Source: Leptolyngbya sp. Heron Island J
GTDB taxonomy: Bacteria > Cyanobacteriota > Cyanobacteriia > Phormidesmidales > Phormidesmidaceae
Assembly: GCF_000482245.1 (NCBI RefSeq)
Contig: NZ_AWNH01000005.1
Location: 1-64,000, forward strand
DNA length: 64,000 nucleotides
Reading direction: 5' to 3'
Under the pieces are notes generated by a model. It had not been told where the DNA came from. It did no database searches and saw only the letters and a list, made by a program, of their open reading frames with translations. Below, piece after piece: positions 16,227 to 26,652 of the stretch. Made by a program: the position numbers and the translations under genes. Position 1 is the first letter of the stretch; each line of letters opens with the position of its first letter.

Positions 16227-17651
16227 ATGGTAATGTCCCTTAAATCTCAGCAGGCTAATTTTGGAACCGGCTGGCAGCCTTTTGATTTGCCAACAACTCC
16301 CCTATTCGGAACTGACGGAATTCGTAGTCGCGTAGGGGAGTTACTGACCGCCCCTTTAGCCCTACAAATTGGGTTTTGGGCGGGACAGATACTGCGTCAG
16401 CAGGAGTCTGGACCGATTGTTCTAGGACAGGACTCACGTAATTCTAGCCCAATGATTGCAGCGGCTTTAGCTGCAGGTCTAACCTCAGCAGGGTTAGAAG
16501 TTTGGGATATGGGATTGTGTCCGACGGCTGCTGTTGCCTACATGGCAGCAGCTCCTGAGACTGCTGGCGGTATTATGATCTCAGCAAGTCATAATCCACC
16601 GGCGGATAACGGAATTAAATTTTTTGGGGCCAACGGCACCAAGTTAGCGAAAGTTATACAGGCACAGATTGAACAGGCGCTGCGTCAAGGTTCCTGCCCT
16701 GATGCGTTTAATCCCGGTAATCAGTGGGGAAAAACGTATCAACGTCCTGAATTGGTGGCTCGCTATGTAGAGTTCTTGCATCAGCCGTTTCCGTTTCCCC
16801 AATATCTGAGCGGCATGCGAATTGTATTAGATCTTGCCTGGGGAGCTGCTGCACAAGTGGCTCAGCCTATTTTTGAGGCTACAGGGGCAGAAGTAATTGT
16901 CATCCATGGTCTTGCCGATGGCGATCGCATCAATGTCAATGGCGGATCTACTCATTTGGAGCCGCTCAAAGCAGCTGTTAGTGAGCATGGCGCTGACATT
17001 GGATTTGCCTTTGATGGTGATGCTGATCGAGTCATGGCTGTAGATGGTCATGGTCGTGTCGTCAATGGTGATTACATCTTGTATTTTTGGGGACAAACCC
17101 TAAGACAGCAGGGACAGTTGCCTGACGATACGATTATTTCGACAGTTATGGCCAATCTTGGGTTTGAGCGGGCTTGGGCACGTTTGGGGGGCAAGCTGGT
17201 GCGTACTAAAGTTGGCGATCAATACGTGCACGCTGAAATGGTTGCGCAGGGAGCTATGCTTGGCGGCGAACAATCAGGACATATTCTTTGCCATCACTAC
17301 AGTTTGACTGGGGATGGCATTCTGACCGCACTGCATCTCGCTGATTGGCTCAAACGCGCTGAGTGTTGCTTACCTGATCTGATTGATCAGAGCTTTGAGC
17401 CATATCCTCAACGTCTAAAGAACGTGCAGGTTGATAGCCGTGAAAAGCGTCGTCAGTGGGCTGAATGTGGGCCGGTTCAACAGGCTATTGCCAAAGCCGA
17501 GTCAGCTATGGGTGATCAAGGCCGAGTTTTGGTACGGGCATCGGGTACGGAGCCGGTCATCCGCGTCATGGTAGAAGCTGCTAGTGTCGATCTTGTGGAC
17601 CATTGGACCAATGCTTTGGCAGATGTTGTGTCCATGCATTTGGCTAGCTAG
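16227..17651 (+). CDS. glmM: Phosphoglucosamine mutase
   Basis: 474 residues from ATG 16227, chosen because GGAG stands about 9 bases before it; a GTG at 16206 has no such site. Catalytic phosphoserine loop [20 protein letters not shown], metal loop FAFDGDADR, sugar-binding GGEQSGH and phosphate-binding [12 protein letters not shown] are all present. It converts glucosamine-6-phosphate to glucosamine-1-phosphate for peptidoglycan and lipopolysaccharide precursors. It is a single gene. A very stable hairpin at 17700-17750 follows. Confidence 0.96.
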   Translation: MVMSLKSQQANFGTGWQPFDLPTTPLFGTDGIRSRVGELLTAPLALQIGFWAGQILRQQESGPIVLGQDSRNSSPMIAAALAAGLTSAGLEVWDMGLCPTAAVAYMAAAPETAGGIMISASHNPPADNGIKFFGANGTKLAKVIQAQIEQALRQGSCPDAFNPGNQWGKTYQRPELVARYVEFLHQPFPFPQYLSGMRIVLDLAWGAAAQVAQPIFEATGAEVIVIHGLADGDRINVNGGSTHLEPLKAAVSEHGADIGFAFDGDADRVMAVDGHGRVVNGDYILYFWGQTLRQQGQLPDDTIISTVMANLGFERAWARLGGKLVRTKVGDQYVHAEMVAQGAMLGGEQSGHILCHHYSLTGDGILTALHLADWLKRAECCLPDLIDQSFEPYPQRLKNVQVDSREKRRQWAECGPVQQAIAKAESAMGDQGRVLVRASGTEPVIRVMVEAASVDLVDHWTNALADVVSMHLAS

Positions 17652-17699
17652 CTGACTTGCGCTTAAAGAGTGGTTAGCTTCCAGATAGCTCAATCAAGA

Positions 17700-17750
17700 C
17701 AATGTCCCCTGATATGGTTGTTAAGTTTGCGACCATATCAGGGGACATTG
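17700..17750. repeat. Perfect 19-bp hairpin between glmM and rpmG
   Basis: CAATGTCCCCTGATATGGT (17700-17718), 13-base loop, ACCATATCAGGGGACATTG (17732-17750). It lacks a T-run. It could serve as a bidirectional terminator, an mRNA stabiliser or a relic of a mobile repeat. Confidence 0.85.
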
Positions 17751-17862
17751 ATATTGTCACATCCAGACTACTAAAACTTGTCGACTAAACCTTGCGTCTG
17801 TCTATGTTGGTGTGACATCATAGATCCCCTGTGTCAATATTTGCTAGCTAGCACCATCAATC

Positions 17863-18051
17863 ATGGCTAAAGGCGTTCGCATTATTATTACGTTGGAATG
17901 CACGGAGTGTCGTAGCAATCCGAATAAGCGTTCCAAAGGGGTTTCCCGTTATACCACCCAAAAAAATCGGCGGAATACTACTGGCCGACTAGAGCTGAAA
18001 AAGTTCTGCCCCTATTGCAATACTCACACTGTTCACAAAGAGATTAAGTAG
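17863..18051 (+). CDS. rpmG: Ribosomal protein L33
   Basis: 62 residues: [19 protein letters not shown] then C-YC at the end ([11 protein letters not shown]), i.e. the two CxxC pairs of zinc-binding L33. It belongs to the large ribosomal subunit. It sits 8 bases before rpsR; rpmG-rpsR order is conserved from cyanobacteria to chloroplasts. Confidence 0.97.
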   Translation: MAKGVRIIITLECTECRSNPNKRSKGVSRYTTQKNRRNTTGRLELKKFCPYCNTHTVHKEIK

Positions 18052-18059
18052 AGAGCACC

Positions 18060-18275
18060 ATGGCCTATTTTCGCCGTCGGGTATCACCGATTAAGCCCGA
18101 AGAAAAGATTGACTATAAGGATGTTGACCTGTTGCGTAAGTTTATTACTGAGCGAGGCAAAATCCTACCTCGCCGTATAACTGGTTTAACCGCAAAGCAA
18201 CAGCGTGACTTAACTGTTGCCATCAAGCGTGCCCGCACGTTAGCACTGCTCCCCTATGTCAACCGTGAAGGTTAG
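18060..18275 (+). CDS. rpsR: Ribosomal protein S18
   Basis: 71 residues with the S18 core [47 protein letters not shown]. It binds near S6 in the small subunit. It is co-transcribed with rpmG and probably with the downstream ribonuclease gene, as in many cyanobacteria. Confidence 0.97.
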   Translation: MAYFRRRVSPIKPEEKIDYKDVDLLRKFITERGKILPRRITGLTAKQQRDLTVAIKRARTLALLPYVNREG

Positions 18276-18423
18276 TAGTTGGTGAGCGGTTGAGGGCTAG
18301 GTCAGCGTATAGTTTCTTAGCTTATCAATACGTAGCGATTCTTTAAAAGGAGTCCAGCTAGGTAGGGCTTGTTGAGCTACTGTGAAACCAACGATAAAAC
18401 CATACAGGTAAGGATCTAGGTTG

Positions 18424-20484
18424 GTGGAAAAGGGAACTCTGATTGAGTTTAAGGTGCAGGGAAACCCTCGTTTGGGGGTAGCTGATCGCCTAGAGGGTAA
18501 AAAAAATTGGGTAGTGATTGATGGTAATGGTCAATCCCACATTTTGCATCCTCGTCAGATTACCTACACCGTTGAAGGCGGTAGCTATGAAGCTTCGGAC
18601 ATTGCTGTTTTTTTAGCTGAAGCAGAGCCTAATATTGACCCCGACAACTTAGAAGTTGCCTGGGAGTTTTTGCAGGAAGCTGGAGAGTCTACTAATCCAG
18701 CTTCTTTGGCCTCATTACTATTTTCGGAGCAATCGCCACCATTATGTTATGCGGCCTATTGCCTGTTAAGTAATGACAAAATCTTTTTCAAACGAAAAGG
18801 CGATCGCTATGAACCTCGTTCGCTTAAGCAGGTGGAAGAAGTCCGCCACCAGCAGGCTCGTGAAGCGGCTCGCAAGCTGGAGTGGGAAGGGTTTTTGTCG
18901 AGGGCTCGTCAGACGCTTACATTGCAGCAGTCTAACGCATCTGAACCAGAAGACGCCTCACCTTCTGTAGAATGGGAAAAAGCGGATCAAACTCGCTTGG
19001 ATGTATTGGAGCGCTATGCAACCTTGGGTGAAGACTGCTCCCAAAAAGCGTCAGCCCACGAGATTTTAACTGCTTTAGATCGTCGGACATCTGCTGAAGA
19101 TGCTTTTCAGCTGCTAGTTGATTTAGGACTGTGGAGTCCTCATGAAAACCTGGCGCTACGGCGTAGCCAAATTCCCATCCAAATTCCAGATGAGATTAGT
19201 GCCATGGTGCAGCATCGTATCGACAATCCGCCACCTGATGCAGATGCTAACCGATTAGATTTGACTCATTTAAAGGTTTATACCATTGATGATGAGAGCA
19301 CTCGTGAAATCGATGATGGTTTAAGCTTAGAAATCCTTGAGGAGGGTCGTCATCGCATCTGGGTTCATATTGCGGATCCTACTCGATGGCTGTTACCAGG
19401 GGACGATATTGATTTAGAGGCTCGACGTCGGTGTACGACGGTTTATTTGCCGACTGGGATGATTCCCATGTTCCCTGAGGCACTGGCCACTGGTCCTATG
19501 AGCCTGCGGCAGGGTGAGATTTGCTGCGCTTTGAGCTTTGGCATTGTGTTAGATGAACTGGGAGCAGTTGAAAAGTATGACATTAGGGCTAGCTTGATTA
19601 AGCCTACCTATCGACTGACCTACGATGATGTCGATGAAATGTTAGAGCTAGGTCTTAAGGCTGAACCTGAACTGAATGCAATTGCTGATTGTGCTAAGGG
19701 CCGTCGAGAGTGGCGCAAGTCCCAGGGGGCAATTTCTATTAATATGCCAGAGTCGTCAATTAAGGTGATTGACGAAGAAATCACTATTGATGTTTTAGAA
19801 AATTCTCAGTCGCGTCAGACAGTGGCAGAAATGATGATTCTGGCTGGCGAAGTTGCGGCTCGTTACGGTGAGGCGCATGAGCTGGCCATCCCGTTCCGGA
19901 GTCAGCCAGAGCCAGAGCTGCCCTCGGATAACGAATTACTCCAGCTACCGTCGGGTTGGGTGCGTGATTCTGCTATTCGGCGCTGTATGCCTCGTAGTGA
20001 AATGGGGATTAGCCCTGCACGTCACGCTACTCTGGGGTTGGATTATTACAGTCAAGTAACCTCGCCAATTCGTCGCTATACCGACCTTTTAGTGCATTTT
20101 CAGCTGAAAGCTCACTTAAGGGGAGAGAGCTTGCCTTTTTCGCCAGCAGAAATGACGGAATTAACCCAAGGGGTGGCTACTGCGGCTTATGAGGCTGTGA
20201 CCGTAGAACGTCAAACCAAACGCTATTGGGCCTTAGAGTTTTTGCGTCGTGAGGCTAATTGTGCATGGCCAGTGATGCTGCTGCGTTGGCTGCGGGAACA
20301 TGAAAACTTAGGATTGGTGATAATTGAGGATTTGGGGTTGGAGTTGCCCATGCGATTTGAAACGCCTCCGGCTCTGGGGGAACGTTTTGATGTTCGAGTT
20401 GTTCACGCCAATCCGCGTCAGGACTTTATTCGACTAGAGGTGGTTTCGGATGAGGTGGTTGCTGCGAGTGAAGCTGTGGCATGA
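18424..20484 (+). CDS. RNase II/R-family exoribonuclease (Zam-like)
   Basis: 686 residues from GTG 18424 (MEKGTLIEFKV in homologues); a TTG directly upstream could also start it. The RNB domain lies at about 255-560: REIDDGLSLEIL (metal-binding Asp), HIADPTRWL, and TSPIRRYTDLLVH. An N-terminal OB-like region precedes it. It degrades RNA 3' to 5'. In Synechocystis the homologue is named Zam after acetazolamide resistance. It follows rpsR at about 145 bases and overlaps the next gene by 4 bases (ATGA), so the two are translationally coupled. Confidence 0.92.
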   Translation: MEKGTLIEFKVQGNPRLGVADRLEGKKNWVVIDGNGQSHILHPRQITYTVEGGSYEASDIAVFLAEAEPNIDPDNLEVAWEFLQEAGESTNPASLASLLFSEQSPPLCYAAYCLLSNDKIFFKRKGDRYEPRSLKQVEEVRHQQAREAARKLEWEGFLSRARQTLTLQQSNASEPEDASPSVEWEKADQTRLDVLERYATLGEDCSQKASAHEILTALDRRTSAEDAFQLLVDLGLWSPHENLALRRSQIPIQIPDEISAMVQHRIDNPPPDADANRLDLTHLKVYTIDDESTREIDDGLSLEILEEGRHRIWVHIADPTRWLLPGDDIDLEARRRCTTVYLPTGMIPMFPEALATGPMSLRQGEICCALSFGIVLDELGAVEKYDIRASLIKPTYRLTYDDVDEMLELGLKAEPELNAIADCAKGRREWRKSQGAISINMPESSIKVIDEEITIDVLENSQSRQTVAEMMILAGEVAARYGEAHELAIPFRSQPEPELPSDNELLQLPSGWVRDSAIRRCMPRSEMGISPARHATLGLDYYSQVTSPIRRYTDLLVHFQLKAHLRGESLPFSPAEMTELTQGVATAAYEAVTVERQTKRYWALEFLRREANCAWPVMLLRWLREHENLGLVIIEDLGLELPMRFETPPALGERFDVRVVHANPRQDFIRLEVVSDEVVAASEAVA

Positions 20485-21188
20485 CGGTTCAGCCCTTTTT
20501 GCACACCACACCTGATGAGGCATTGGTAGATACGGTTGAACAGTTGGTGGTGATTCCTTTTAAGCAAGGAAACGTCACGCGGCAGTTTAGGTTGATATTG
20601 CCGACCAGCATTGATGCGTTGCTGGATCATCCGGCTACCTATGAGGCGTTTGCTCAGGATGAATATATGCCCTACTGGGCGGAGCTGTGGCCGTCGGCGC
20701 TGATGTTAGGACGTGCGATCGCACAGCGCGTTTGGCCTACAAAGATGCGGGTTTTAGAGGTAGGCTGTGGGCTAGGGCTGTCGGGGCTGGTGGCATTAGC
20801 ACTGGGTATGGATGTGGTGTTTAGTGATTACGACATTGCGGCTTTGGACTTTGCTGCGCGTAACGCTAGACGGAATGGGTTTGAGCAGTTTCGCACCTTG
20901 CCTTTAGACTGGCGCTGTCCACCTGAGGGATTGCAGGTGCCCCTGATGTTGGCAGCTGATGTGATTTACGAAGCGCGTAATATTAATCCGTTGATACGAC
21001 TGATGTCGACAGTGTTGGCATCCGGTGGAGAATGTTGGCTGTCTGATCCTGATCGGCCCCATCGGCAAGATTTTCAAGTGGCCCTGACAGCTCAAGGATT
21101 TGATTTTGATATGATGCCCATGACCCTAGAACGTCCTGATCAACCCACGGTTAAAGGGACGGTGTATCGGATTTGGGCTACAGATTAA
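20481..21188 (+). CDS. SAM-dependent methyltransferase (METTL-type)
   Basis: 235 residues. SAM site VLEVGCGLGLSGLVALALGM, then FSDYDIAALDFAARNARRNG, then ADVIYEARN. The helix-rich N-terminus (EYMPYWAELWPSALMLGR) is typical of the METTL20/21-like family that methylates lysines in proteins. The substrate is unknown. Its ATG overlaps the ribonuclease stop, so it is the last gene of the rpmG-rpsR-RNase unit. Confidence 0.85.
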   Translation: MTVQPFLHTTPDEALVDTVEQLVVIPFKQGNVTRQFRLILPTSIDALLDHPATYEAFAQDEYMPYWAELWPSALMLGRAIAQRVWPTKMRVLEVGCGLGLSGLVALALGMDVVFSDYDIAALDFAARNARRNGFEQFRTLPLDWRCPPEGLQVPLMLAADVIYEARNINPLIRLMSTVLASGGECWLSDPDRPHRQDFQVALTAQGFDFDMMPMTLERPDQPTVKGTVYRIWATD

Positions 21189-21221
21189 TTCTTGCAGTTG
21201 AAGCCTTCTATTGATGGAGCC

Positions 21222-22160
21222 TTAGTTGACGGTGGCACCTTGCGATCTCAACCAATCTTTTTCACGCATTGACAGACCAAGCGGCTGACAAAAATGTGCT
21301 CCTTTAACAGACGCTTGATGCCAGCAAACATTGCGCAGATGGCAGCTATGTAGCGTGGCGTTGTCTAATCTGGCATTTTGCAAATTAGCATCTGAAAAAT
21401 TTGCGTCCATCAGCGTGGTGCCAGCCATAACAACATGCTGTAGATCAGCTGAACTCAAATTGGTATGGTTAAGAATAGCCCCGGTCAAATTAACTTGCCT
21501 CAGGGTGGCATTTTGCCCATTAACCCCTGTGAGATTAGCCTGATTCAGATTGGCCTGATTCAGAACGGCTGCAGTGAGATCGGCTTGGGTAAGATTTGCT
21601 TGACGTAAATCACATCCCTGCAGTTGAGCCTCGGTGAGTTGGGTGCCAGTGCCGTTAATCCCATAGAGCTCAGCACCATTGGCATTTACCTGCTGCATGC
21701 GTGCCCAACTCAGATTGGATTCGACAAGACTTGCTCGCCGCAGCATCGTATGACTGAGATCGGCTTCAGTAAGATTGACGTTATAGAGTTCCGCTTCAGT
21801 CAAATTAGCGCCTGTCAAATTCGCCTGAGATAGAGTTGCTTGATCAAGGGTTGCAGCCATTAAAACTGCGCCTATTAATTTAGCGTGTCTAAGATTTGCA
21901 GCAGTTAAATTTGTCTGGGTCAAGCTGGCTCCGCTGAGATTGACGTCTGCCATTTGAGCATCAATTAACTGGGTTCTATCTAGCTTTGCGCCACTTAAAT
22001 CTGCCCGTGTAAAATCCACCCGCTCCAGAGTTTTTCCACTTAGATCCGCACCCCGAAGATTCACACCAGCTCTGCTAAGTTGGCTCGCTGGAGCATATTG
22101 TCTGGGCAGAATTAACTCTGTTGGAATGTCGATTGGGGGTTCTCCCCAGCCATCGGCCAT
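21222..22160 (-). CDS. Pentapeptide-repeat protein
   Basis: 312 residues. From about residue 32 to 295 it is almost pure A(D/N)L-X-X repeats (GADLSGKTLERVDFTRADLS and so on, around 50 pentapeptides), forming a right-handed quadrilateral beta-helix. A short proline-rich start and a charged end (SMREKDWLRSQGATVN) flank it. Pentapeptide proteins can mimic DNA or act as scaffolds; no target is visible. No signal peptide. It is on the same strand as the membrane pentapeptide gene and ATPase beyond the DnaA-box region. Confidence 0.9.
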   Translation of the reverse strand: MADGWGEPPIDIPTELILPRQYAPASQLSRAGVNLRGADLSGKTLERVDFTRADLSGAKLDRTQLIDAQMADVNLSGASLTQTNLTAANLRHAKLIGAVLMAATLDQATLSQANLTGANLTEAELYNVNLTEADLSHTMLRRASLVESNLSWARMQQVNANGAELYGINGTGTQLTEAQLQGCDLRQANLTQADLTAAVLNQANLNQANLTGVNGQNATLRQVNLTGAILNHTNLSSADLQHVVMAGTTLMDANFSDANLQNARLDNATLHSCHLRNVCWHQASVKGAHFCQPLGLSMREKDWLRSQGATVN

Positions 22161-22476
22161 AGTTCCCGTAGGTGAGTGAGGGATGCAAGCTAGAGAAATA
22201 ATTTTTTCTCTGGAAGTAGGTATATCTAATTAATTGTCACCACAGTTTGTTGATCCGTGTCACTGAGGGTTAGACCATCTTTATGCAAATTTTTTACATT
22301 TATGCTTGGATGATGAACGACCCATAGATGCTTCTATCCGCGACTAGACAATTAAAAGGCCATTTTCCACAAAGCTTTCCACAGGTTTTCCACATTTCCA
22401 AGGGTGTTTTCCACAGGCTTTAACCGGAGTTCAAAGTTTGCGCAACTCCTGTGGAAAATTATCAAGGTTCTGTAGC
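22161..22476. promoter_or_regulatory. Cluster of five DnaA boxes, candidate oriC-like region
   Basis: Between two pentapeptide genes. TTTTCCACA at 22363-22371, 22386-22394 and 22407-22415, CTTTCCACA at 22375-22383, and the reverse TGTGGAAAA at 22450-22458. TTTTCCACA is a known cyanobacterial DnaA-box form. Five in 96 bases is far above chance. AT-rich DNA lies about 130-170 bases upstream (AATAATTTTTTC, TATATCTAATTAATTG around 22198-22236). No dnaA or dnaN gene is nearby in this window, so whether this is the chromosomal origin, a DnaA-titration site or a regulatory site is open. Confidence 0.6.
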
Positions 22477-23232
22477 TCAATGAATGCTGGATTCGCAATC
22501 CCGGTCCAGTTGTTCACCATTGGGCATGATCGTCCGGCAAAGATATGCCCCTTCAAGATCTTCAATGTGTATATCTGCCCACCAAAGTTCTGCTTCACTG
22601 AGATCTGCATCCCACCATTTGGCTTCCCACAGTTCGGCATTGCGGAGATTGGCCCCCTGTAAATTGCAGCCCTGTAGATTAGCGCCTCTCAGGTTAGCAT
22701 GTTGTAAATCAGCTGCTCGTAAATCAGCGCCTTGCAGGTTCGCTCCCTTCAGGTTGGCCTGCCGGAGATTAGCCATGCTGAGGTTACAGTAACTTAAATC
22801 TGCTTGAGGGAGTTGGATTTCGGCTAAGTTGGCATTGGCAGCTTCTAAGCCTTGGAGTGATAACCCATCTCTGTGCAAATCTTCTAAGGCTTGATACCGA
22901 GCATAGCTGACAGCCATTTTGGCAGAGGCGGCCATATCAACGACTTGCCAGGCTTCATAATGACGTTGGGCACGGCGCTCAGGTGCGCCTTTGATGTACA
23001 AAATGACGGCAATAACAGCGGCAATTGATTCAACATCACTCAGCAGGGTGCTGATCACGTTCCAGTGATGGGTCGGGATATTCAAGGGAAATGAGTCTTG
23101 AATTTCTGGGACCGCTGCCAGAATTTTAATAGCTAACAAGGTGATGACTGCCATGGATGCGACTAGCCATGTCGGTACTGACTGCATCCAGCGTTCAATT
23201 GGGTGGACCGGGCGGGTTGCTCTCCATTTCAT
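22477..23232 (-). CDS. Membrane-anchored pentapeptide-repeat protein
   Basis: 251 residues. Two N-terminal membrane segments (about 19-40 and 58-82) are followed by a charged helix (APERRAQRHYEAWQVVDMAA) and then about 20 pentapeptides from residue 130 (ANLAEIQLPQADLSYCNLSM onward). It is likely anchored in the plasma membrane with the beta-helix in the cytoplasm. The gene begins 22 bases after the P-loop ATPase gene ends, so the two are probably one operon. This architecture is common in cyanobacteria and its role is unknown. Confidence 0.9.
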   Translation of the reverse strand: MKWRATRPVHPIERWMQSVPTWLVASMAVITLLAIKILAAVPEIQDSFPLNIPTHHWNVISTLLSDVESIAAVIAVILYIKGAPERRAQRHYEAWQVVDMAASAKMAVSYARYQALEDLHRDGLSLQGLEAANANLAEIQLPQADLSYCNLSMANLRQANLKGANLQGADLRAADLQHANLRGANLQGCNLQGANLRNAELWEAKWWDADLSEAELWWADIHIEDLEGAYLCRTIMPNGEQLDRDCESSIH

Positions 23233-23254
23233 AGGGTGATTGTACAGGGTAGGG

Positions 23255-24730
23255 CTAGGGGGAGGTCTCCTTTAAGTGCAAAAAACTGGTACAGGCGGGA
23301 TGAATGCGAAATTTTTCGATGTTTTCGAGATTAATGGTGGGAAGTTCGTAGTGACCCAGATAGGCCCCTGCCAAGCTGGTGCGACGGTTAGTGTAGCGAG
23401 GAACCCAGGCTTTTAGAAAACCAATCTTCCAGAGGATTTGTTTCAGTTCCAAATAATCCATGTCGAGAACCCAGGCAGAGGCTTGCTCGACGTCATACTC
23501 ACCACAGACAATTGCCAGTAGCAGATAATCCAGTTCTTCTTTGGCATAGTGGCTGCGTTTGCCGCGAAAGATTTCAAATACGTCTAGCAGGTAGGGATAT
23601 TGGAAACGATATTCTGAAGCGAGGTCGCGGGTCTTTTGTTCGGAGTAGGAGTCTTCAGCGGCGGCGATCGCAGCTTCATCAATGCGTCTGTCAACCAGAG
23701 AATACTCAATCCGCTCAGCACAGAGTTTACAAAATTGCAGCAGTTCACGTGGACGTAACTGAGTACGGTCAATAATATAGTCCAGTGTTTCGATGCCACT
23801 GGACTTCATCTGGGCCACAAAAATTGACTGCCAGAGTTTTTGGGCATCTAGCCGAGTAGCTTGTGGAAAAGAGTGCACAATGCGGCGACCAATCAGCTCA
23901 AGTAGTTCGTTTTTTCCCCAGCGAATGACCTCAACGTCTTCACGAATTTTTTGAGCATCCTCATAAATCTGAGGAATGTTGTCAAATAGCTCCTGGCGAA
24001 TTGAAATATAAACTCGTAAATTGGGGCTGATTAGATTTAGCTTTTGAGTTGCCTGAAAAAGTCCGGCAATGAAGAATTTTGCATCTTCTGAATTGTCCCA
24101 ACCTTTGTCAAGCTCATCTATCAAAATCTTAATCTTGGTGTTTTTCAGAACGCTTTGCAGACTGGGCAACAACGTTCTAATTTCATCCAAACTGTAGAGC
24201 GCTTGTAATTCTTGACTGCGAAGACCGCCAGTTCCCCCACTGGTTTTTACCTGTTCAATGCGTTTGAGATAGTCAACTAGTGTAATGATGGAGCTGGTTT
24301 GCTGGCATAAATTTTGCGTGGCAACATAGTCATAAATATTCTTGGTCGCGCCCAATAACAGCCCGCGTTTTGTTTGAGCAATGGTCTTGAACACCAGCGT
24401 GTAGAGCAAATATTGCCAGGCTACTGAGTAGGCGCTTTGCTTACGCCAAAACCCATCTTCTTCACTGGTGAGATGATCGGACAGGAGTTCGTAGGAATAT
24501 TCTTCTGGAGAAAGCTCTAAAACCAGATGCCCCTTACGAGTTTCGGTGGTGGCGATGTACTTGAAGATGGCGCTTTTGCCAGTCCCGCGATTCCCGACCA
24601 AAATTGTCTTGCGGCCACTCAGAAACTTTTGATATGTAGTGTTGGGGTAAAAATATTCTGCTAGCCCGACATTAATGTCACGCTCGGCGGAGTCTGACCC
24701 TAGGTTGAGTTCCTTGATATTTAGCCGCAT
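23255..24730 (-). CDS. P-loop ATPase, Sll1717-type
   Basis: 491 residues. The N-terminal part reads SAERDINVGLAEYFYPNTTY, then Walker A ILVGNRGTGKSAIF (around residues 43-56). Walker B KIKILIDELDKGW lies near 208. An arginine-rich segment (DRTQLRPRELLQFCK, a STAND/ORC-like sensor helix) and a winged-helix-like C-terminus follow. It resembles the cyanobacterial Sll1717-family P-loop proteins, which are related to AAA/STAND ATPases and have no assigned function. It precedes the membrane pentapeptide gene by 22 bases. It begins 23 bases from the end of the ABC ATPase gene upstream. Confidence 0.85.
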   Translation of the reverse strand: MRLNIKELNLGSDSAERDINVGLAEYFYPNTTYQKFLSGRKTILVGNRGTGKSAIFKYIATTETRKGHLVLELSPEEYSYELLSDHLTSEEDGFWRKQSAYSVAWQYLLYTLVFKTIAQTKRGLLLGATKNIYDYVATQNLCQQTSSIITLVDYLKRIEQVKTSGGTGGLRSQELQALYSLDEIRTLLPSLQSVLKNTKIKILIDELDKGWDNSEDAKFFIAGLFQATQKLNLISPNLRVYISIRQELFDNIPQIYEDAQKIREDVEVIRWGKNELLELIGRRIVHSFPQATRLDAQKLWQSIFVAQMKSSGIETLDYIIDRTQLRPRELLQFCKLCAERIEYSLVDRRIDEAAIAAAEDSYSEQKTRDLASEYRFQYPYLLDVFEIFRGKRSHYAKEELDYLLLAIVCGEYDVEQASAWVLDMDYLELKQILWKIGFLKAWVPRYTNRRTSLAGAYLGHYELPTINLENIEKFRIHPACTSFLHLKETSP

Positions 24731-24753
24731 GGAAGTTGCTACTACGAATACGC

Positions 24754-26652
24754 CTAGGATGCGATCGCACTCCTGGCCATTTGCAATTCCTGGATGCGCT
24801 CCAGCGTACCAGCCGGAATAGCCGAGATCAGCTGTTTAGTGTAATCCTGTTGCGGATCGTTATAAATGTCATCAGCGGGGCCTAGCTCTTCTAGACGACC
24901 TTGATTCATCACCATGATGCGATCGCTCATAAATTTGACCACACCCAGATCGTGGGAGATAAACACATAGGTGAGGCCAAACTCTGCCTGCAGCTCCTTG
25001 AGCAGGTTGAGTACCTGAGCCTGCACCGAGACATCCAGGGCAGACACTGACTCATCACAGATAATAAATTTAGGATTGAGCGCTAAAGCACGAGCAATAC
25101 AGATACGCTGCCGCTGTCCACCCGAAAATTCATGGGGGAAACGATTCACACAGCCAGGATCAATATCCACCCGTTCTAACAGATAGGCCACTCGTTCTTG
25201 CAGATTACGGCGACTGCGAATTACCTTGTGGATCTTTAATGGTTCTGCAATAGCCTTGCCGATGCTCATCCGTGGATCAAGCGAGCTAAACGGATCTTGG
25301 AAGATGACCTGCATTTCACGACGCAGTTTGCGCATCTCTCCTCTAGATAGCTGGCGAATATTGCGGCCCTCGAAAAAGATATTGCCTGCCATCGGTTCAA
25401 TCAACCGCAGCAGGACCCGCCCAAGGGTGGTTTTGCCGCAGCCCGATTCACCCACTAGACCAAAAGTTTCGCCTTTGTACACGTCAAACGACACATCGTC
25501 TACAGCCATAAAGGTGCGGGTAGTTTGGCCAAACACGCCTTTTACTGGATAACCTACCTTGAGGTTCTGCACAGTGATCAGGGGTGTTTCTCTGCTAAGT
25601 TGCTCTAAACGACTGGCGGTTTCTGCTGCGGTAACTTCGGCCATGAGGTCAGCAGCCTCGTCATTGTCAAAGTGACGCGCAAAAATCTTAAACTCACCAT
25701 CAGGTTCATCTTGAACCTGCATGTAGTCAGCCACTGTGGGCAGCTTTCGCAAGCGTTGTTCGGGCCGAGGACGACAGGCTAACAGCCCCTTAGTGTAAGG
25801 ATGTTCTGGATGGGCAAAAATTTGATCCACGGCACCATATTCAACAATCTTGCCCCGATACATCACCGCTACATCGTCGGCAATTTCGGCGATGGTGCCC
25901 AGGTCGTGGGTGATAAAAATCATGGACATGGACCGGCGATCCCGCAGATCCCTGAGCAAATCTAGAATCAGGGCTTGAACGGTAACATCCAGGGCGGTGG
26001 TGGGTTCGTCGGCAATAAGTAAGGCTGGATCGCAGGCCATGGCCATTGCGATCATCACCCGTTGAAGCTGACCACCAGAAAGCTGATGGGGATAGCGTTT
26101 GAGAATAGCTCTCTTACGTTGTTGGACCGCACGGGCAATGGCATTACGGTCCGTAAGTTGCTGTTCTTGAACGACCAGGTTGCCGAGGTCTTCATCCCTG
26201 GGTAGCAGCTTGACCTCTTGTAGCCGATCAATAACTTTTTTTTCGGCTTCTGCTTTAGTGACACTGTGATGCTGCTGGATCGCTTCAATTAGCTGAAATC
26301 CGCAGGTATAAACCGGGTTTAAGGAACTCATCGGTTCCTGAAAAATCATTGAAATTTGACTGCCCCGATAGTCCTGCATCTGCTTGGGTGAAGCCTGACA
26401 TAGGTCAACCGGTTGAGTATCTGCTGTCGCTGAAAAAAGAATTTCGCCGCTGGTAATTCGTCCCGGTGGATTGGGCACTAGCCCCATGACCGAGAGGGAT
26501 GTGACGGATTTGCCTGAGCCTGACTCACCGACAATACCCAGGGTTCTACCTCGTTTGACCTGAAAAGAAATACCATCAACTGCCTTGATCACGCCGTTGG
26601 CAGTATCAAATTCGACCTTTAAGTTACGGACATCAAGGATGGTTTCGCTCAT
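24754..26652 (-). CDS. Fused peptide/nickel-type ABC transporter ATPase (two domains)
   Basis: 632 residues with two complete ATPases of the DppD/OppD and DppF/OppF kind. Domain 1: [11 protein letters not shown] (about 40-50), [26 protein letters not shown]. Domain 2: [14 protein letters not shown] (about 396-410), [29 protein letters not shown]. Each ends in the oligopeptide-type C-terminal tail ([20 protein letters not shown]). It energises peptide or cation uptake across the plasma membrane. The permease and binding-protein genes are not beside it, so they lie elsewhere. The domains resemble YejF/GsiA-type fusions. Confidence 0.93.
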   Translation of the reverse strand: MSETILDVRNLKVEFDTANGVIKAVDGISFQVKRGRTLGIVGESGSGKSVTSLSVMGLVPNPPGRITSGEILFSATADTQPVDLCQASPKQMQDYRGSQISMIFQEPMSSLNPVYTCGFQLIEAIQQHHSVTKAEAEKKVIDRLQEVKLLPRDEDLGNLVVQEQQLTDRNAIARAVQQRKRAILKRYPHQLSGGQLQRVMIAMAMACDPALLIADEPTTALDVTVQALILDLLRDLRDRRSMSMIFITHDLGTIAEIADDVAVMYRGKIVEYGAVDQIFAHPEHPYTKGLLACRPRPEQRLRKLPTVADYMQVQDEPDGEFKIFARHFDNDEAADLMAEVTAAETASRLEQLSRETPLITVQNLKVGYPVKGVFGQTTRTFMAVDDVSFDVYKGETFGLVGESGCGKTTLGRVLLRLIEPMAGNIFFEGRNIRQLSRGEMRKLRREMQVIFQDPFSSLDPRMSIGKAIAEPLKIHKVIRSRRNLQERVAYLLERVDIDPGCVNRFPHEFSGGQRQRICIARALALNPKFIICDESVSALDVSVQAQVLNLLKELQAEFGLTYVFISHDLGVVKFMSDRIMVMNQGRLEELGPADDIYNDPQQDYTKQLISAIPAGTLERIQELQMARSAIAS

